A stretch of DNA of 64,000 nucleotides from Pollenia angustigena (Eukaryota > Arthropoda > Insecta > Diptera > Polleniidae), in assembly GCA_930367215.1 (NCBI GenBank), contig OV884060.1:208943253-209007252 (forward strand), read 5' to 3'. A model generated the notes under the pieces. The model made no database searches and was not told where the DNA came from. It was given only the letters and a program-made list of their open reading frames with translations. Below are positions 22,281-32,707 of the stretch, one piece after another. The first letter of the stretch is position 1. Every line of letters starts with the position of its first letter. Both the position numbers and the translations under genes were made by a program.

Positions 22281-23690
22281 TATACCCTCCACCACAATTA
22301 GTTGTGAAGAGGGTATATTCAGTTTGTCATTCCGTGTGAAACTTTTTTACTATTCATCTCAGACCCTATAAAGTATATATATTCTGGGTCCTTGAGTAAT
22401 TTTAAGTCGATTTAGCCATGTCCGTCTGTCTGTCCGTCTGTCCGTCTGTTGAAAACACGCTCACTTTCGAAAAACTCAAAAGAAATCAACAAACTTGGTG
22501 TCAAATTGCTTGTAGTTATCCTAAGCAGTTTGGGATTGAAATTCAGCAAAATCGGTTCAATAGGATCTGAGCTATGAATCAAAATGTGGAACCACCACCT
22601 AAAAAAAATTGATAATTTTGTTACAAAAACTAACATAAATGGTGGAAAAATGCACAGAATGATATAAGATTTCGCAACAATTCGTTTTATTCAACTGGAA
22701 ATCACGCTGTGAAATTTCGTGAAGATCCGTCAATAATTTACCCTAGGCCCCATATAAGCCCTACTTCCGGAAATCAGTATATTAAGCCTAAAACCCTAAC
22801 TAACAATGCTATCATTACAAATTTTGGCAAGTCACAGTTACATAGGACTAGAAATTAAACTGTTAAGTTTCGTGAAGATCGGTCCATTATTTACCATAGG
22901 CCCCATATAAAACCTACTTCCGGAAAACAACTTAGTACGCCTAAAAACGTAAAAAATAATGCTATCATAACAAAATTTGGTACATCAAAGTTTTATAGAA
23001 CTAAAAATAAATCTTTGAATTTTCGTGAAGATCGGTTCATAATTTACCATAGGCCCCATATAAACTTTACTCCCGGAAAACAACTTAGTACGCCTAAAAA
23101 CGTAAATAATAATGCTATCATAACAAAATTTGGTACATAAAAGTTTTATTGGACAAGAAATAAAATTGTGTTATTTCGTGAAGATCGGTTCATAACTTAC
23201 CCTGGGCCCCATATAAACCTTACTCCCGGAAAACAGTTTAGTACGCCTAAATCCGTAAAAAATAATGCAATCATAACAAAATTTGGTACATCAAAGTTTT
23301 ATAGGACAAGAAATAAAACTGTGTAATTTCGTGAAGATCGGTCCATAATTTACCCTGGTCCCCATATAAACCCTACTCCCGGAAAACAGTTTAGTACGCC
23401 TAAATCCGTAAAAAATAATGCTATCATAACAAAATTTGGTACATCAACGTTTTATAGAACTGGGAAAAAGACTGTGACATTTCGTGAAGATCGGTCCATA
23501 ATTTACCCTAGGCCCCAATACAAACCCTACTACCGGAAAACAGTTTAGTCGCCTAAATCCACAATTAATAACAAATCGTCACAGTTTAAGATAATAATAA
23601 CATCATACAGATATTACTCCTTAAACATTCGACCTGTCGGTGGAGGGTATCAAAGATTCGGCACAGCCGAATATAGCACTCTAACTTGTT
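22281..23690 (+). mobile_element. DINE-1/Helentron-like element (HINE) with central repeats
   Basis: The 5' end has a hairpin formed by TATACCCTCCACC and GAGGGTATA, then GACCCTATAAAGTATATATA and AGCCATGTCCGTCTGTCTGT, the GTCY microsatellite known from DINE-1. Six central monomers follow. The 3' end is GGTGGAGGGTATCAAAGATT, the hairpin ATTCGGCACAGCCGAAT and the terminus ATAGCACTCTAACTTGTT. The same ends occur at 24080-24137, 30663-31080, 32708-33938 and 61000. Non-autonomous, no protein. Confidence 0.8.
22650..23570 (+). repeat. 153-bp tandem repeats, six monomers
   Basis: The word GAAGATC, within CGTGAAGATCGGTCCATAAT variants, falls at 22721, 22874, 23027, 23180, 23333 and 23486, a spacing of exactly 153 bp each time. 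Each unit also has GCCCCATATAAAC and CCCGGAAAACAGTTTAGT variants. The minus-strand copy at 32.9-33.5 kb has the same period. Confidence 0.92.
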
Positions 23691-25015
23691 ATTTCATCTA
23701 TTTAACGAAATAATTTTGACAAATAAAAACTAGGAATTTTCGTGTTTTTTTGCTACTTAAAAACTCGCCAAAAAAGATAAAATAAAACAAACACACATAC
23801 ATGTGTGTTTCACAACTCAAATAAGTTGATTTGTAATTTTTGTATTATGGTTTACAACTTTTCTATTGCGGTAAACAAAAACATCAAAAGTAATTACAAC
23901 TTAACTGTATTGAGTTGTGAACAGTAAACGGGCCATATTTCATTTTAATGACATGCAAATAACGTTCCTTCGTGTTTTTTTTTTAATATATTTATTTTTT
24001 TATGTGCTAAAAACGATTTAAATATGTATGTATATGTAAAAATTATTTAGTTTTTGTCTAGTTGCTCTGTATTCTGCTCGCACAATGGTGAAGGGTATAT
24101 AAGATTCGGCACAGCCGAATAAAGTACTCTTACTTGTTTTTTTGAAGTTTGCTGTCTTACACATGTACTTTTTTGCTGGAATTGTATTTATTTTTTTAAT
24201 TGTCTTTTAAGCAAATTTATATAATTAATTGTCAATTTAATTGAAATTTATTCAAATCAAAATATTTATTTTTTTTTAAACTTTTTTTTAAAGCAAGCCA
24301 AAATATCTCGGAATAATAGAAGTTTAAATTGTTTTTATAATTGAATTTTCACATCGAGCAATTGAAGTTAAATTAAGGTCAACTTTTTTTAATATAAATA
24401 AATTATTCTATCAAATAGAATGTGAGAATTATAAATTATTTTACTATTTAGAATTTTTTTTTATTTTATTATATAAAATTTTTTTCGAATATAAATTTAT
24501 ACTGCTCTCTTGCCATAGTCCTTTTCCTTCAATATTTGACATAATTTTTGCTTAAGCCATCCGTTAACCAAATTTCGCAAAAAATCTTTATAAATTGAAA
24601 TTTGGCTCATAAAATCACATTCGAAAATTTTTTTTTAAAATAATTAGTTATTTTATTTAAATTATACAAAAATTTAATTCAATACTCGCCTTAAGAGCCA
24701 ATGTTTGACTACGTGTTTAAATTCTATTTATATTTAGGTTCTATTTAAATACGAAATTAAGTTTTCTACTACATTTTTTAATGATACTTAAATAGCCCTA
24801 GTTTCTTATTTAAAGTCTATTTAAGTTTCCATTGTGCATTTACTTGACAAGATCGCCTTAATATAACAACAATACAAAAACAACAGACAAAGTGAAAAAC
24901 AATCAATTGCAATTTATGTTGAGCATAAAGTTAATTTCTGGGGGGGGGAAATAACGCCATTCGATATCGATCGAAAGTTGAATTTAATTTGATTTTCGAT
25001 TTAGGCTCGTCTACA
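23691..25015. other. AT-rich interval with a DINE-1-like 3' end
   Basis: No gene seen. A solo DINE-1-like terminus lies at about 24080-24137 (GAAGGGTATATAAGATTCGG, hairpin ATTCGGCACAGCCGAAT, TACTTGTT). The rest is A/T-rich with short homopolymer runs; a run of nine G lies near 24942. Confidence 0.55.
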
Positions 25016-25138
25016 CAAATAACCGATAGGTTAGGTTAGGTTAGGTTAGAGTGGCCGGTCACAAAGACCCCGCATAGACCAAATAGGTCCCTAGCGTTAC
25101 CACAATTGTCCGATAACCCACAGAAGAAAGTAAAAAGG

Positions 25139-28100
25139 TCAGTCAGATGTGATGGTATCCAAGGTACCCCACACTCTCTTGACGAATGCAAGGAGTCTCA
25201 TTAACCCAATTCCAGAGACTTCCCCGAGATCTTGGAGATAATGATCTCCCAGACAGTTCGCCCTGGAGCGCACGAGTGCCGGACAGTAGCATAGCAAGTG
25301 CTCTACCGTCTCCTTTTCTCCTGGTACCCCACAAAATCTACAATTGTCACTATTCAACCGGCCCGCCCTATAGGCGTATACCGCAGTCCAACAATGACCC
25401 GTTATAAAACCTATCAGAAGTCTACAGTCCCTTCTCGATAGCGACAGAAGCATTTTCGATGACTCCGGATCATAGGATCCCCACATAACCTTGGAAACCC
25501 TGCACGTTCTTGTGTTTTCCCAAAACGCCTCTGATCTCCTCCGTATAGCAGAGTCCGTATCTCTCCTTATATTCTGAATTGGAGCCGGGATGACCACCAT
25601 CCCATCGTGTGGTAAAAGGGCCCCCCGTTTCGCCAATTCGTCCACCTCCTCGTTGCCCTGGTGACCGCGAACCCAGTAGATATGCACTCTCCTATTGACA
25701 CAGAGTCTATCTATCGAGTCCCTACACTCCTGGACGACAGATGAGTATGAGTATTCCGCGGTTATAGCCTTGATCGCCGCCTGGCTATCAATGAAAAAGT
25801 ATACCTGCGAGTTCTCGGTGCTGGGAACACGTGCCAAATCAGCAGCCATTTTGGCTGCAAAAACCTCCGCCTGGAAAACGCTGCAGTAATCGGGAAGCTT
25901 ATACGATTCCCGAATACCCAGTTCTCGGCAGTAGACTGCAGCTCCAACTCCGTCCTCCATTTTGGAACCATCAGTGTAGAATCTGAAGGTCCCTTGGCCT
26001 GATCGGAGTCCTACCAACCAGCCGTCCTCCTCTATGGTAACTCGCGGTTTCCTTCCAAGTGTCAGTCTCGGAATGGTGTAGTCACTGCTACAATCTATTC
26101 CCCTTATAATACTACCGTGACCATAGGGTCCATATACAAATTGTCCCGTCGCCCTTAAGCGGATCGCAGACCTCCTTGCAGTTCCTTCTGCCACTAGATG
26201 AATCGGCTGCAAGTCCAGGATCACATCCATTGCCGCAGTCGGTGTACTACGCAGAGCACCGGTGATACTAAGTTCGGCGAGTCTCTGTACGCCCGTTAGC
26301 ATATTCCGGTACGATATCTTATCCAAGGCCGTCCACCACACAAGTATCCCGTAGAGTAGGATTGGTCTCGCCACCGCTGTGTAGACCCAATGTGTAAGAG
26401 CAGGGGTTAGACCCCACGTTTTGCCTAGCATTCCCTTACATGCGTAGAGCGCAATCGTTGCCTTTTTCACCCTCTCCTCCACATTCAGTCTCCACGACAG
26501 TTTGCTATCCAGTATTACTCCCAGATACTTAGTGTGGTGTTTAAGTTCTAGGTTAGTACCCCCTAGTTTAGGTCTCCTCCATGGACCAACTTTATACCTT
26601 TTCGTAAATAGTACTAGGTCCGTCTTCTCGGGATTAACTCCCAGTCCTACTCCGGCTGCCCACTGGTTGATTATCGCCAATGTAGCCTCCATTACAGAAC
26701 TAATAGTATTCAGATCCTTGCCAGTAACTATCACCGCCACGTCATCTGCGTATGCGGTCATCTTTGCTGCCCCGTCCTGAAGTCTATTGAGAAGTTCGTT
26801 GACGACAAGCGTCCATAGCATCGGCGAGAGTACCCCTCCCTGGGGGGTTCCCCGGTGTGCCCTCTTTGTTATCCTGGAGTTGCCCCACGCCGCGGATATA
26901 GTTCTACACCGTAGCAGGTTACCAATCCAGTTTTTAGCATGCGGATGTGCCCCAGTGCGAGATAAGCTGGCCAAAATTGCCTCTGTGGACACATTATTGA
27001 ATGCTCCCGCGATATCCAGGAACACACCCATAGCGAAGTCCTTATAGCTCAGGGTCTTCTCAATCAGCGAGACAACTGAATGAAGTGCCGTCTCAGTTGA
27101 TTTACCCTTCGTGTACGCATGTTGATTGACAGAGAGAATGGTCGGCCTCATGTTACCCTTGACATGATAGTCCAAGATTCTCTCCAACGTTTTCAGCAGG
27201 AAGGATGTGAGACTTATAGGTCTAAAATCTTTTGGGTACATATGATTGCTCCTGCCCGATTTCGGCAGAAATACAATCTTAGATATCCTCCAAGTTTTAG
27301 GCACATAGTTTACCCTCAGACATCCTTTAAAAATTTCCACCAGCCATGGTACTATCCGTTGTCTACCCCGCTGTAGTTGCGCTGGGATAATTCCGTCAAG
27401 ACCAGGCGACTTATATGGCTGGAACGAATCGATTGCCCATTCCACCCCCTCATAGGTGATAATTCCGCTATCACCATCTGCCACAACAGAATTTTCATCA
27501 GTTGGAATGGGATCATCAGAGCAGCCCGGAAAGTGTGTATCCACAAGCACTCCCAACGTTTCCGCGCTGCTCCCTGTCCATTCTCCGTTTTCCCTACAAA
27601 CCGTACTTGGCATTACCGGAGTGCCCACTAGCATCCTCCGCAGTCTTGCCGTTTCGGTTGTCTTCTCTATATTGTCGCAGAAGCTTTTCCACGAAGCTCG
27701 TTTAGCCCTTCGCACGTCGCGCTTATACACCCTAAGAGCGTCCTTATACTCCCCCCAGCACTCAGACCGGTCGACAATTTTCGCCAGTTTGAATAGCTCA
27801 CGAAGCTCGCGTCTTCCAGAGTCCAGCTGACCATTCCACCACGGCGGTCTGGACTTACGCCTAGCTCGTGTCGGGGGACACGACTTCTCATAGGATCTAG
27901 TAACGCCCGATACCAATGTGTCTACAGCCGAATCTATGTCCCCTGAACTAACCAATGTTCCCGAGTGACCTAGGTCCCTGTTCAAAAGTGAAGAGTATTT
28001 GGCCCAGTCCGTATTCCTTGGGTTCCTAAACACTGTTTTGTCAGGTATAGTATAATTTAACAAAAATGATATATAGGAGTGATCAGAGAAGGATGGCTGC

Positions 28101-28714
28101 GTAAGCACCTTCCAATCATCTATCACTGTTTTATAATCAGTATAAAGCGTCACATCAAGCACATTTTCTGAGGTGGGACCCCTATACGTGGGGACCTCAC
28201 CTCTATTCGCAATTTGTATATTATTCTGTAATATAAAAGCAATAAGATCCTCACCTCTACTGTTGGTATCCTTACTGCCCCATATTGTGTGATGAGCGTT
28301 AGCATCTGTACCCACTACCAGGTTTTGTCTCCTTCTACAAGCTTCCTCGACTAGTCTATGGAGTTCTACTGGTGGGGCATCCCTATCGTGTGGCATATAG
28401 GATGATGCAAAAAGTACCATGTCATCTCTGCCATCCTCCAAGGCCACCACTGTGAGATCGTCAGTGCTGTAATTATAGAGAATATATGAACAAAAATTCT
28501 TCCTCACAAGTATTGCAGAACGTATTCTACCTACCACTTTTGAGAAGTACGTGTTATAATTACGTGACTTCAATCCAGAAACCCGATTTCCTGTGGAGAT
28601 CCACGGTTCCTGGATTAAAGCCACGTCGTAGCGACCCTCCTCTAACGTGAGGAGGAGTTCGACCGATGCCATCTTACAATGTTGAAGGTTGACCTGCAGG
28701 ATCTTTAGCGTCAT
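25139..28714 (-). CDS. LINE ORF2: endonuclease, reverse transcriptase, RNase H
   Basis: 1191 residues without a break. N-terminal APE endonuclease: MTLKILQVNLQHCK, DVALIQEPW, GTDANAHHTIWGS and FSDHSYISF. Reverse transcriptase: DFRPISLTSFLLKTLERILD, LDIAGAFNNVS, GTPQGGVLSPMLWTLVVNEL, catalytic YADD and YLGVILDSKLSWR. RNase H: FYTDGSKMEDG, QAEVFAAKMA, FFIDSQAAIKAI and VRGHQGNEEVDELAK, supplying the acidic residues. A C-terminal zinc-knuckle-like CRFCGVPGEKETVEHLLCYC follows. Endonuclease plus RNase H fits the LOA/I group; LOA is my best guess from the N-terminus. It starts 41 bp before the end of ORF1 in another frame, so reinitiation or frameshifting is needed. Confidence 0.92.
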   Translation of the reverse strand: MTLKILQVNLQHCKMASVELLLTLEEGRYDVALIQEPWISTGNRVSGLKSRNYNTYFSKVVGRIRSAILVRKNFCSYILYNYSTDDLTVVALEDGRDDMVLFASSYMPHDRDAPPVELHRLVEEACRRRQNLVVGTDANAHHTIWGSKDTNSRGEDLIAFILQNNIQIANRGEVPTYRGPTSENVLDVTLYTDYKTVIDDWKVLTQPSFSDHSYISFLLNYTIPDKTVFRNPRNTDWAKYSSLLNRDLGHSGTLVSSGDIDSAVDTLVSGVTRSYEKSCPPTRARRKSRPPWWNGQLDSGRRELRELFKLAKIVDRSECWGEYKDALRVYKRDVRRAKRASWKSFCDNIEKTTETARLRRMLVGTPVMPSTVCRENGEWTGSSAETLGVLVDTHFPGCSDDPIPTDENSVVADGDSGIITYEGVEWAIDSFQPYKSPGLDGIIPAQLQRGRQRIVPWLVEIFKGCLRVNYVPKTWRISKIVFLPKSGRSNHMYPKDFRPISLTSFLLKTLERILDYHVKGNMRPTILSVNQHAYTKGKSTETALHSVVSLIEKTLSYKDFAMGVFLDIAGAFNNVSTEAILASLSRTGAHPHAKNWIGNLLRCRTISAAWGNSRITKRAHRGTPQGGVLSPMLWTLVVNELLNRLQDGAAKMTAYADDVAVIVTGKDLNTISSVMEATLAIINQWAAGVGLGVNPEKTDLVLFTKRYKVGPWRRPKLGGTNLELKHHTKYLGVILDSKLSWRLNVEERVKKATIALYACKGMLGKTWGLTPALTHWVYTAVARPILLYGILVWWTALDKISYRNMLTGVQRLAELSITGALRSTPTAAMDVILDLQPIHLVAEGTARRSAIRLRATGQFVYGPYGHGSIIRGIDCSSDYTIPRLTLGRKPRVTIEEDGWLVGLRSGQGTFRFYTDGSKMEDGVGAAVYCRELGIRESYKLPDYCSVFQAEVFAAKMAADLARVPSTENSQVYFFIDSQAAIKAITAEYSYSSVVQECRDSIDRLCVNRRVHIYWVRGHQGNEEVDELAKRGALLPHDGMVVIPAPIQNIRRDTDSAIRRRSEAFWENTRTCRVSKVMWGSYDPESSKMLLSLSRRDCRLLIGFITGHCWTAVYAYRAGRLNSDNCRFCGVPGEKETVEHLLCYCPALVRSRANCLGDHYLQDLGEVSGIGLMRLLAFVKRVWGTLDTITSD

Positions 28715-30101
28715 CGACTAAAATCACCCGCTCGGGGTCGGCTCTATCCTCATTGGCCGTCTCACCCAGACTCAGTCCAGAAGTGGCCGCAGTGGCAGCT
28801 GCTAGATCACGCTCCACTTCATCGACCTCCAGTGTGTTATGGTTGGAGTCCTGCGGATGTCTTTTCTTTAACCGTAGAAAGACACTTCCAACTCCCCATG
28901 ACATTTTTCCATACCGCGGATACAAAAGGTCTTCCGACTCCTTTGTGATCTGCAGTATGTAGTTCTGTCCGTCCTTATTACCTTTTTGCACGTGCAGAAT
29001 CCTCCATTCTTTAGTGGGAATATCAGGATTCTGATTTTGTAGGAGACGAAGAGCGACTTCCGGTTTGACAATACGCGGAAAATTCACCTTCGCCTTCGGT
29101 ATAGCAGGAATGTGCGATCGATCCACAATCTTAAGTTGTGCATCCGACCACAAACCCTTGAGTTTAGTAATGACTCCTTTAAGCCATTCCAGCGTCATTT
29201 CGTCCTTGCAACTGATGAGCTTCACTCCATTGAACCAACCAGCCCCATCAAAAGAGGGCAGCGGTCTGTCAGGTTCAGCTTCCATCTTAGCAACGATTGC
29301 GTTGAAAATCTTAAGCTCCACAATCTTCCATCGCTCTGTGGACATTTGACCAAAGGGGTTGCTCATGTCGAGAAGTGCCACGCTCAGAGGACGTTTGGCC
29401 ACTTCACTGACTCGTGCAGCCTTTGGCAACGGCTCAGTGGCAGATGTCGAGGGTCTGATCTCCTCGGGGTTTCTCTTGGATTTTTTCGTCTCCTTAGGAT
29501 TTACGGCAGATGGAGACTCATCAACTGACCGCTGTCTTTTTCCCTGCATGCTCTTAATCACGGCTTCTTCAATGCAGTTGGGGAAACCATGGTTTTTGGC
29601 AGCATATTTGGGGTTATTTGAAAAGTGAGCTCGGCCTTCTGCAATCGCTCCTTTGGCCCACTTCATCCGCTCTTTCTCATCATTGGAAAGGTTGGATTGG
29701 GAGCCAAGCCGATGCTGTATCCGGACCGCAGCTTTGTATTCTGATAGAGCTCTAAGTCCTTCCTTGCTTCTCCTGGGCCTGTTCCTATTTATGGAATGGG
29801 CTCCCCGAGATGTGCTAGGTGAATTTAGCAGCTCACGTTCCTCTTTAGAGGTAATAGTTTTGACGCTATCGAGATCCGAGTCTGAATCGACAACGGCATC
29901 CGTACGTGTCACAGTTGCGTTTTTGGCATCTTTAATACTTCCACCGTAAGGCGCCTTAACCACGGCAGAGAATGTGTGACCGCTGGCGACACGCAGAGGA
30001 GATACTGGTTCTCCACCGTGCCCGCCGGTGGTCGCAGTCACTGCTAACACCGACGTTTGGGCGTATATTACCGCCCGGCTTTTATTAATTTCCTCTTCCA
30101 T
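28674..30101 (-). CDS. LINE ORF1 (Gag-like, nucleic-acid-binding)
   Basis: 475 residues, intact. The N-terminal half is rich in Ser, Thr and basic residues (SINRNRPRRSKEGL, KETKKSKRNPEE), typical of RNA-binding LINE ORF1 proteins. The C-terminal half (about residues 250-410) has FDGAGWFNGVKLISCKDEMT, TLEWLKGVITKLKGLW, SHIPAIPKAKVNFPRIVKPE and WRILHVQ. This resembles the DUF4780-type domain found in dipteran LINE ORF1s, by memory. No CCHC knuckles were seen. The ATG at 30101 is the first in frame after the 5' end. Confidence 0.82.
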   Translation of the reverse strand: MEEEINKSRAVIYAQTSVLAVTATTGGHGGEPVSPLRVASGHTFSAVVKAPYGGSIKDAKNATVTRTDAVVDSDSDLDSVKTITSKEERELLNSPSTSRGAHSINRNRPRRSKEGLRALSEYKAAVRIQHRLGSQSNLSNDEKERMKWAKGAIAEGRAHFSNNPKYAAKNHGFPNCIEEAVIKSMQGKRQRSVDESPSAVNPKETKKSKRNPEEIRPSTSATEPLPKAARVSEVAKRPLSVALLDMSNPFGQMSTERWKIVELKIFNAIVAKMEAEPDRPLPSFDGAGWFNGVKLISCKDEMTLEWLKGVITKLKGLWSDAQLKIVDRSHIPAIPKAKVNFPRIVKPEVALRLLQNQNPDIPTKEWRILHVQKGNKDGQNYILQITKESEDLLYPRYGKMSWGVGSVFLRLKKRHPQDSNHNTLEVDEVERDLAAATAATSGLSLGETANEDRADPERVILVDDAKDPAGQPSTL

Positions 30102-30478
30102 TTCATTATCTTCAGTTGCATTTTATACATACTGCCATGTTCGTATTAACGCCGATCCACCGGATAACAGACGCGCACCAGGAAGCCGCCCAATATGGGA
30201 ACAGACGCGCCTGGATTTTAGTTCCAAGAATCGTGGAGACATCACCGACCCGAAAACCGCCCAATGTGGGAAACAGACGCCCGGACCGAATCAAACCCCA
30301 CGATTACCTTCTACCTATGATCAAGACCCATCACAGTAATGTGGCAATAGGCATTACATTGAGACACTATGCTCAAGGCCCTGATCTTAGCCGCGTACCC
30401 ACCAGTACCCGTTTCCAGCCAGCACCCCCGTGGAGGGTTCAGTAGAAGGATTTTCATGCCGGCCCAAATAACCGATAG

Positions 30479-30662
30479 CTAAAGGATATTTTTCTGGCCG
30501 CATAAAAGCGTTCTAAGTGTTTTCATGAAATCGCTTAAAATTGCCATTTCTGCAAATGGGAAAACTTGCGAGAGTCGTTTCATCAAGCCCTTTTTTAACG
30601 TTTGTGCAATTTTAAACAAGAAATGCCAGTTTGTAAGAAACGTCTCTACAATAAATAATTTA
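30479..30662. other. Unannotated interval beside the LINE
   Basis: 184 bp of ordinary AT-rich sequence between the LINE target duplication and a DINE-1-like terminus. Nothing recognisable. Confidence 0.4.
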
Positions 30663-31080
30663 ACAAGTTAGAGTACTATATTCGGCTGTACCGAATCTTT
30701 GATACCCTCCACCGACAGTTAGAATATTTCAAGAGGGGACTTTATAGGGAGCCTATGGTAAGTTGGTAAGTTATGGACCGATCTTCACGAAATTGTACAT
30801 TGTGATTTTAGGTCATATAAAACGGCGGTCCAAAATTTAAAACAATAGCATTATTCGCTACGGTTTAAGCCTGACTAAAGTGTTTTTTGAGAGTGAGCCG
30901 TATATGAAGCCTATGGTAAATTATAAAACGACCTTCACAAAATGTAATAGTGTGATTTCGAGTCATGTAGAACGAATTTGTGCACAATCTTAATCACTAT
31001 TTATGTTAGTTTTTTTTTTAACAAAATTATCAATTTTTAAGGTGGCGGTTCCACATTTGGATTTATTACTCTTATCTTAC
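30663..31080 (-). repeat. DINE-1/Helentron-like 3' fragment
   Basis: It opens AACAAGTTAGAGTACTATAT, then a slightly diverged hairpin (ATTCGGCTGTACCGAAT) and GATACCCTCCACCGAC, the inverted 3' end of the family. Two diverged internal monomers follow (CGATCTTCACGAAAT near 30779, ACGACCTTCACAAAAT near 30928). The 5' half is lost. Confidence 0.7.
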
Positions 31081-31649
31081 TGAACTGATTCCGATCTCAA
31101 ACTGCTTAACTAGAAACAATTTGACAGCAATATTGTTCTTTTCTTTTGAGTGTTTCGAAGATATTTAATAAATTTTGTTTAAAAATATTTTAGCAATAAT
31201 ATTTTCTTGTGTTCAAAGTGAAACGGATTTACATAGGAAAAGTAAATGCTCAATACACCCACACTTATTCACTAACACATTTAATTTTTTTACTTTCAGC
31301 TCTCGCTTTTAACGAAAATTTCGGTAAAGAGAAATTTTGACAGTTTCAAGATAAATTCTGAAAGCAAATTACAATTAGCTAAGCTGTCTTGCCAATTGAA
31401 AACATTCACACGAGATTTCAGGATTGTGTTAAATAGCAATTACAAAAACCACTCATGTTGCTCTCATTTACAAAAGTATAAAGAACTTAAATATATCTAT
31501 TCTTTTCAACTTAATGTTTAGAACCAGGGACCCGAAATAACTGTTATTATTTTTTAAGTAGCCAATAGGTTATGGAAAAAATAACTGAAAAAAATTGGTC
31601 CTGTAATAATAATTATAAATTACCCAGAAAATTATAGTTCTGCCATAAA

Positions 31650-31840
31650 CATTATGAAAGATTATTATTTTTTTTGTGGTCTTTGATAACCGTTATGAAA
31701 GATTATTATTTTTTTTTTGGTCTTTGATAACCTTTATGAAAGATTATTAATTTTTTTTGGTCTTTGGTAACCATTATGAAAAATTTTTATTCTTATTGGT
31801 CTTCTATAACCATTATAAAACATTTTTTCTGTCTTCTATA
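31650..31840 (+). repeat. About 40-bp tandem repeats near the hAT-like left end
   Basis: TCTTTGATAACC variants occur at 31680, 31721 and 31761, with a diverged CTTCTATAACC at 31801, each followed by TTATGAAA and a T run. An inverted counterpart lies at 34150-34370. The symmetry suggests subterminal binding motifs of this element. Confidence 0.75.
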
Positions 31841-32111
31841 ACCACGCTACAGTTCGCAAATCTTAAGATATTTTAAAAAAATTTCGCACACTGACTTATA
31901 TTTGCACAAGGACGAACTTTTTTTTAATGATTTTGGTAAGGATCCGGAAATTTTTTGATATCTTTCTCATATTTGGTAAATAGAAACCAATTACGCCACA
32001 CAATCATGGTGCTGAGTTTAAATAAAATCGCTCCTGTTTTAGGCATATTTTCCCGATTTGTTTTAAATACAGGAAATTTCGCACTAAAATTGTATTTATA
32101 TACCATTGAGT

Positions 32112-32190
32112 AGTCAGTGCTGTTGGTGTAGTAGCTAAACTGTGGACTCTGAAACCGATAGGACCCGGATTCGATCCTGGCTCGAGCGAC
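32112..32190 (+). repeat. tRNA-Gln-like pseudogene or SINE head
   Basis: GGTGTAGTAGCTAAACTG resembles a pol III A box and GGATTCGATCC a B box. Order and spacing recall tRNA-Gln, with CCGG/CTGG able to form a T stem. It is followed by an A run. The acceptor stem does not pair well, so it is not a working tRNA gene. Confidence 0.45.
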
Positions 32191-32707
32191 AAAAAAAAAA
32201 CAATTTTCAAAAAGAAATAATTATATCTTAACATCCTCAACTATCGGTTGGCTTGAGCGAACTAATGAAAGTAATTTCTGTTCTAAAGCACTTCAAATCT
32301 TGCCGTTTGGATTCAGCATTGAACTGTAGGTCTCGTCATGTATTCTAAGAATATGCAACACACCTAATTACGCATGAGTGGAAGCGCAGTGGTAACACAA
32401 CGGACATTCAGTGTCTATGTGAGCTGGCGAATAAAGTCGGCTGCCACCTTTACCTAACCGAAAAAAGCATTAAGTAGGCTTGTTCGACTATTTTGAACCC
32501 AAGTCGACTTCGAAACCATACAAATTTCGGACCCAAATAGGTGTAGGATATTATTCTTACCTTCATTGATTTTTCTACAGCTGAAAATAGTGGAACTGTT
32601 ATGAGTTATTTCTGCTATTTCTACTGTTTTCTAAAGTGAGGGTGAAGAAATCTTAAACAAAAACTGCAACAAATGCAAATATTGCTAGTAATACAAATGT
32701 TAATAAA

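Larger units (their letters stand above)
25030..30464 (-). mobile_element. Full-length LOA-like LINE, 14-bp TSD, CCTAA tail
   Basis: Both ORFs are intact. The direct repeat CAAATAACCGATAG lies at 25016-25029 and 30465-30478. Read on the minus strand, the 3' end is a short run of CTAAC/CCTAA units (plus strand TTAGG repeated four times from 25029), not poly(A). The 5' untranslated part is about 360 bp (30102-30464). The element is visibly richer in G+C than its surroundings. Intact frames and a perfect duplication suggest a young, possibly active copy. Confidence 0.9.

Noticed and set aside
22281..23690. Canonical Helitron ending in CTRR
   Set aside because: CTAA follows the hairpin, but sequence conserved among copies continues past it (CTTGTT), so the end fits the DINE-1/Helentron group better.
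25028..25049. True telomeric TTAGG array
   Set aside because: Only about four units, directly at the LINE 3' end and inside its target duplication; flanking DNA is ordinary.
32112..32190. Functional tRNA gene
   Set aside because: A and B boxes are present, but the acceptor stem does not pair and an A run follows; it fits a SINE head or tRNA pseudogene.
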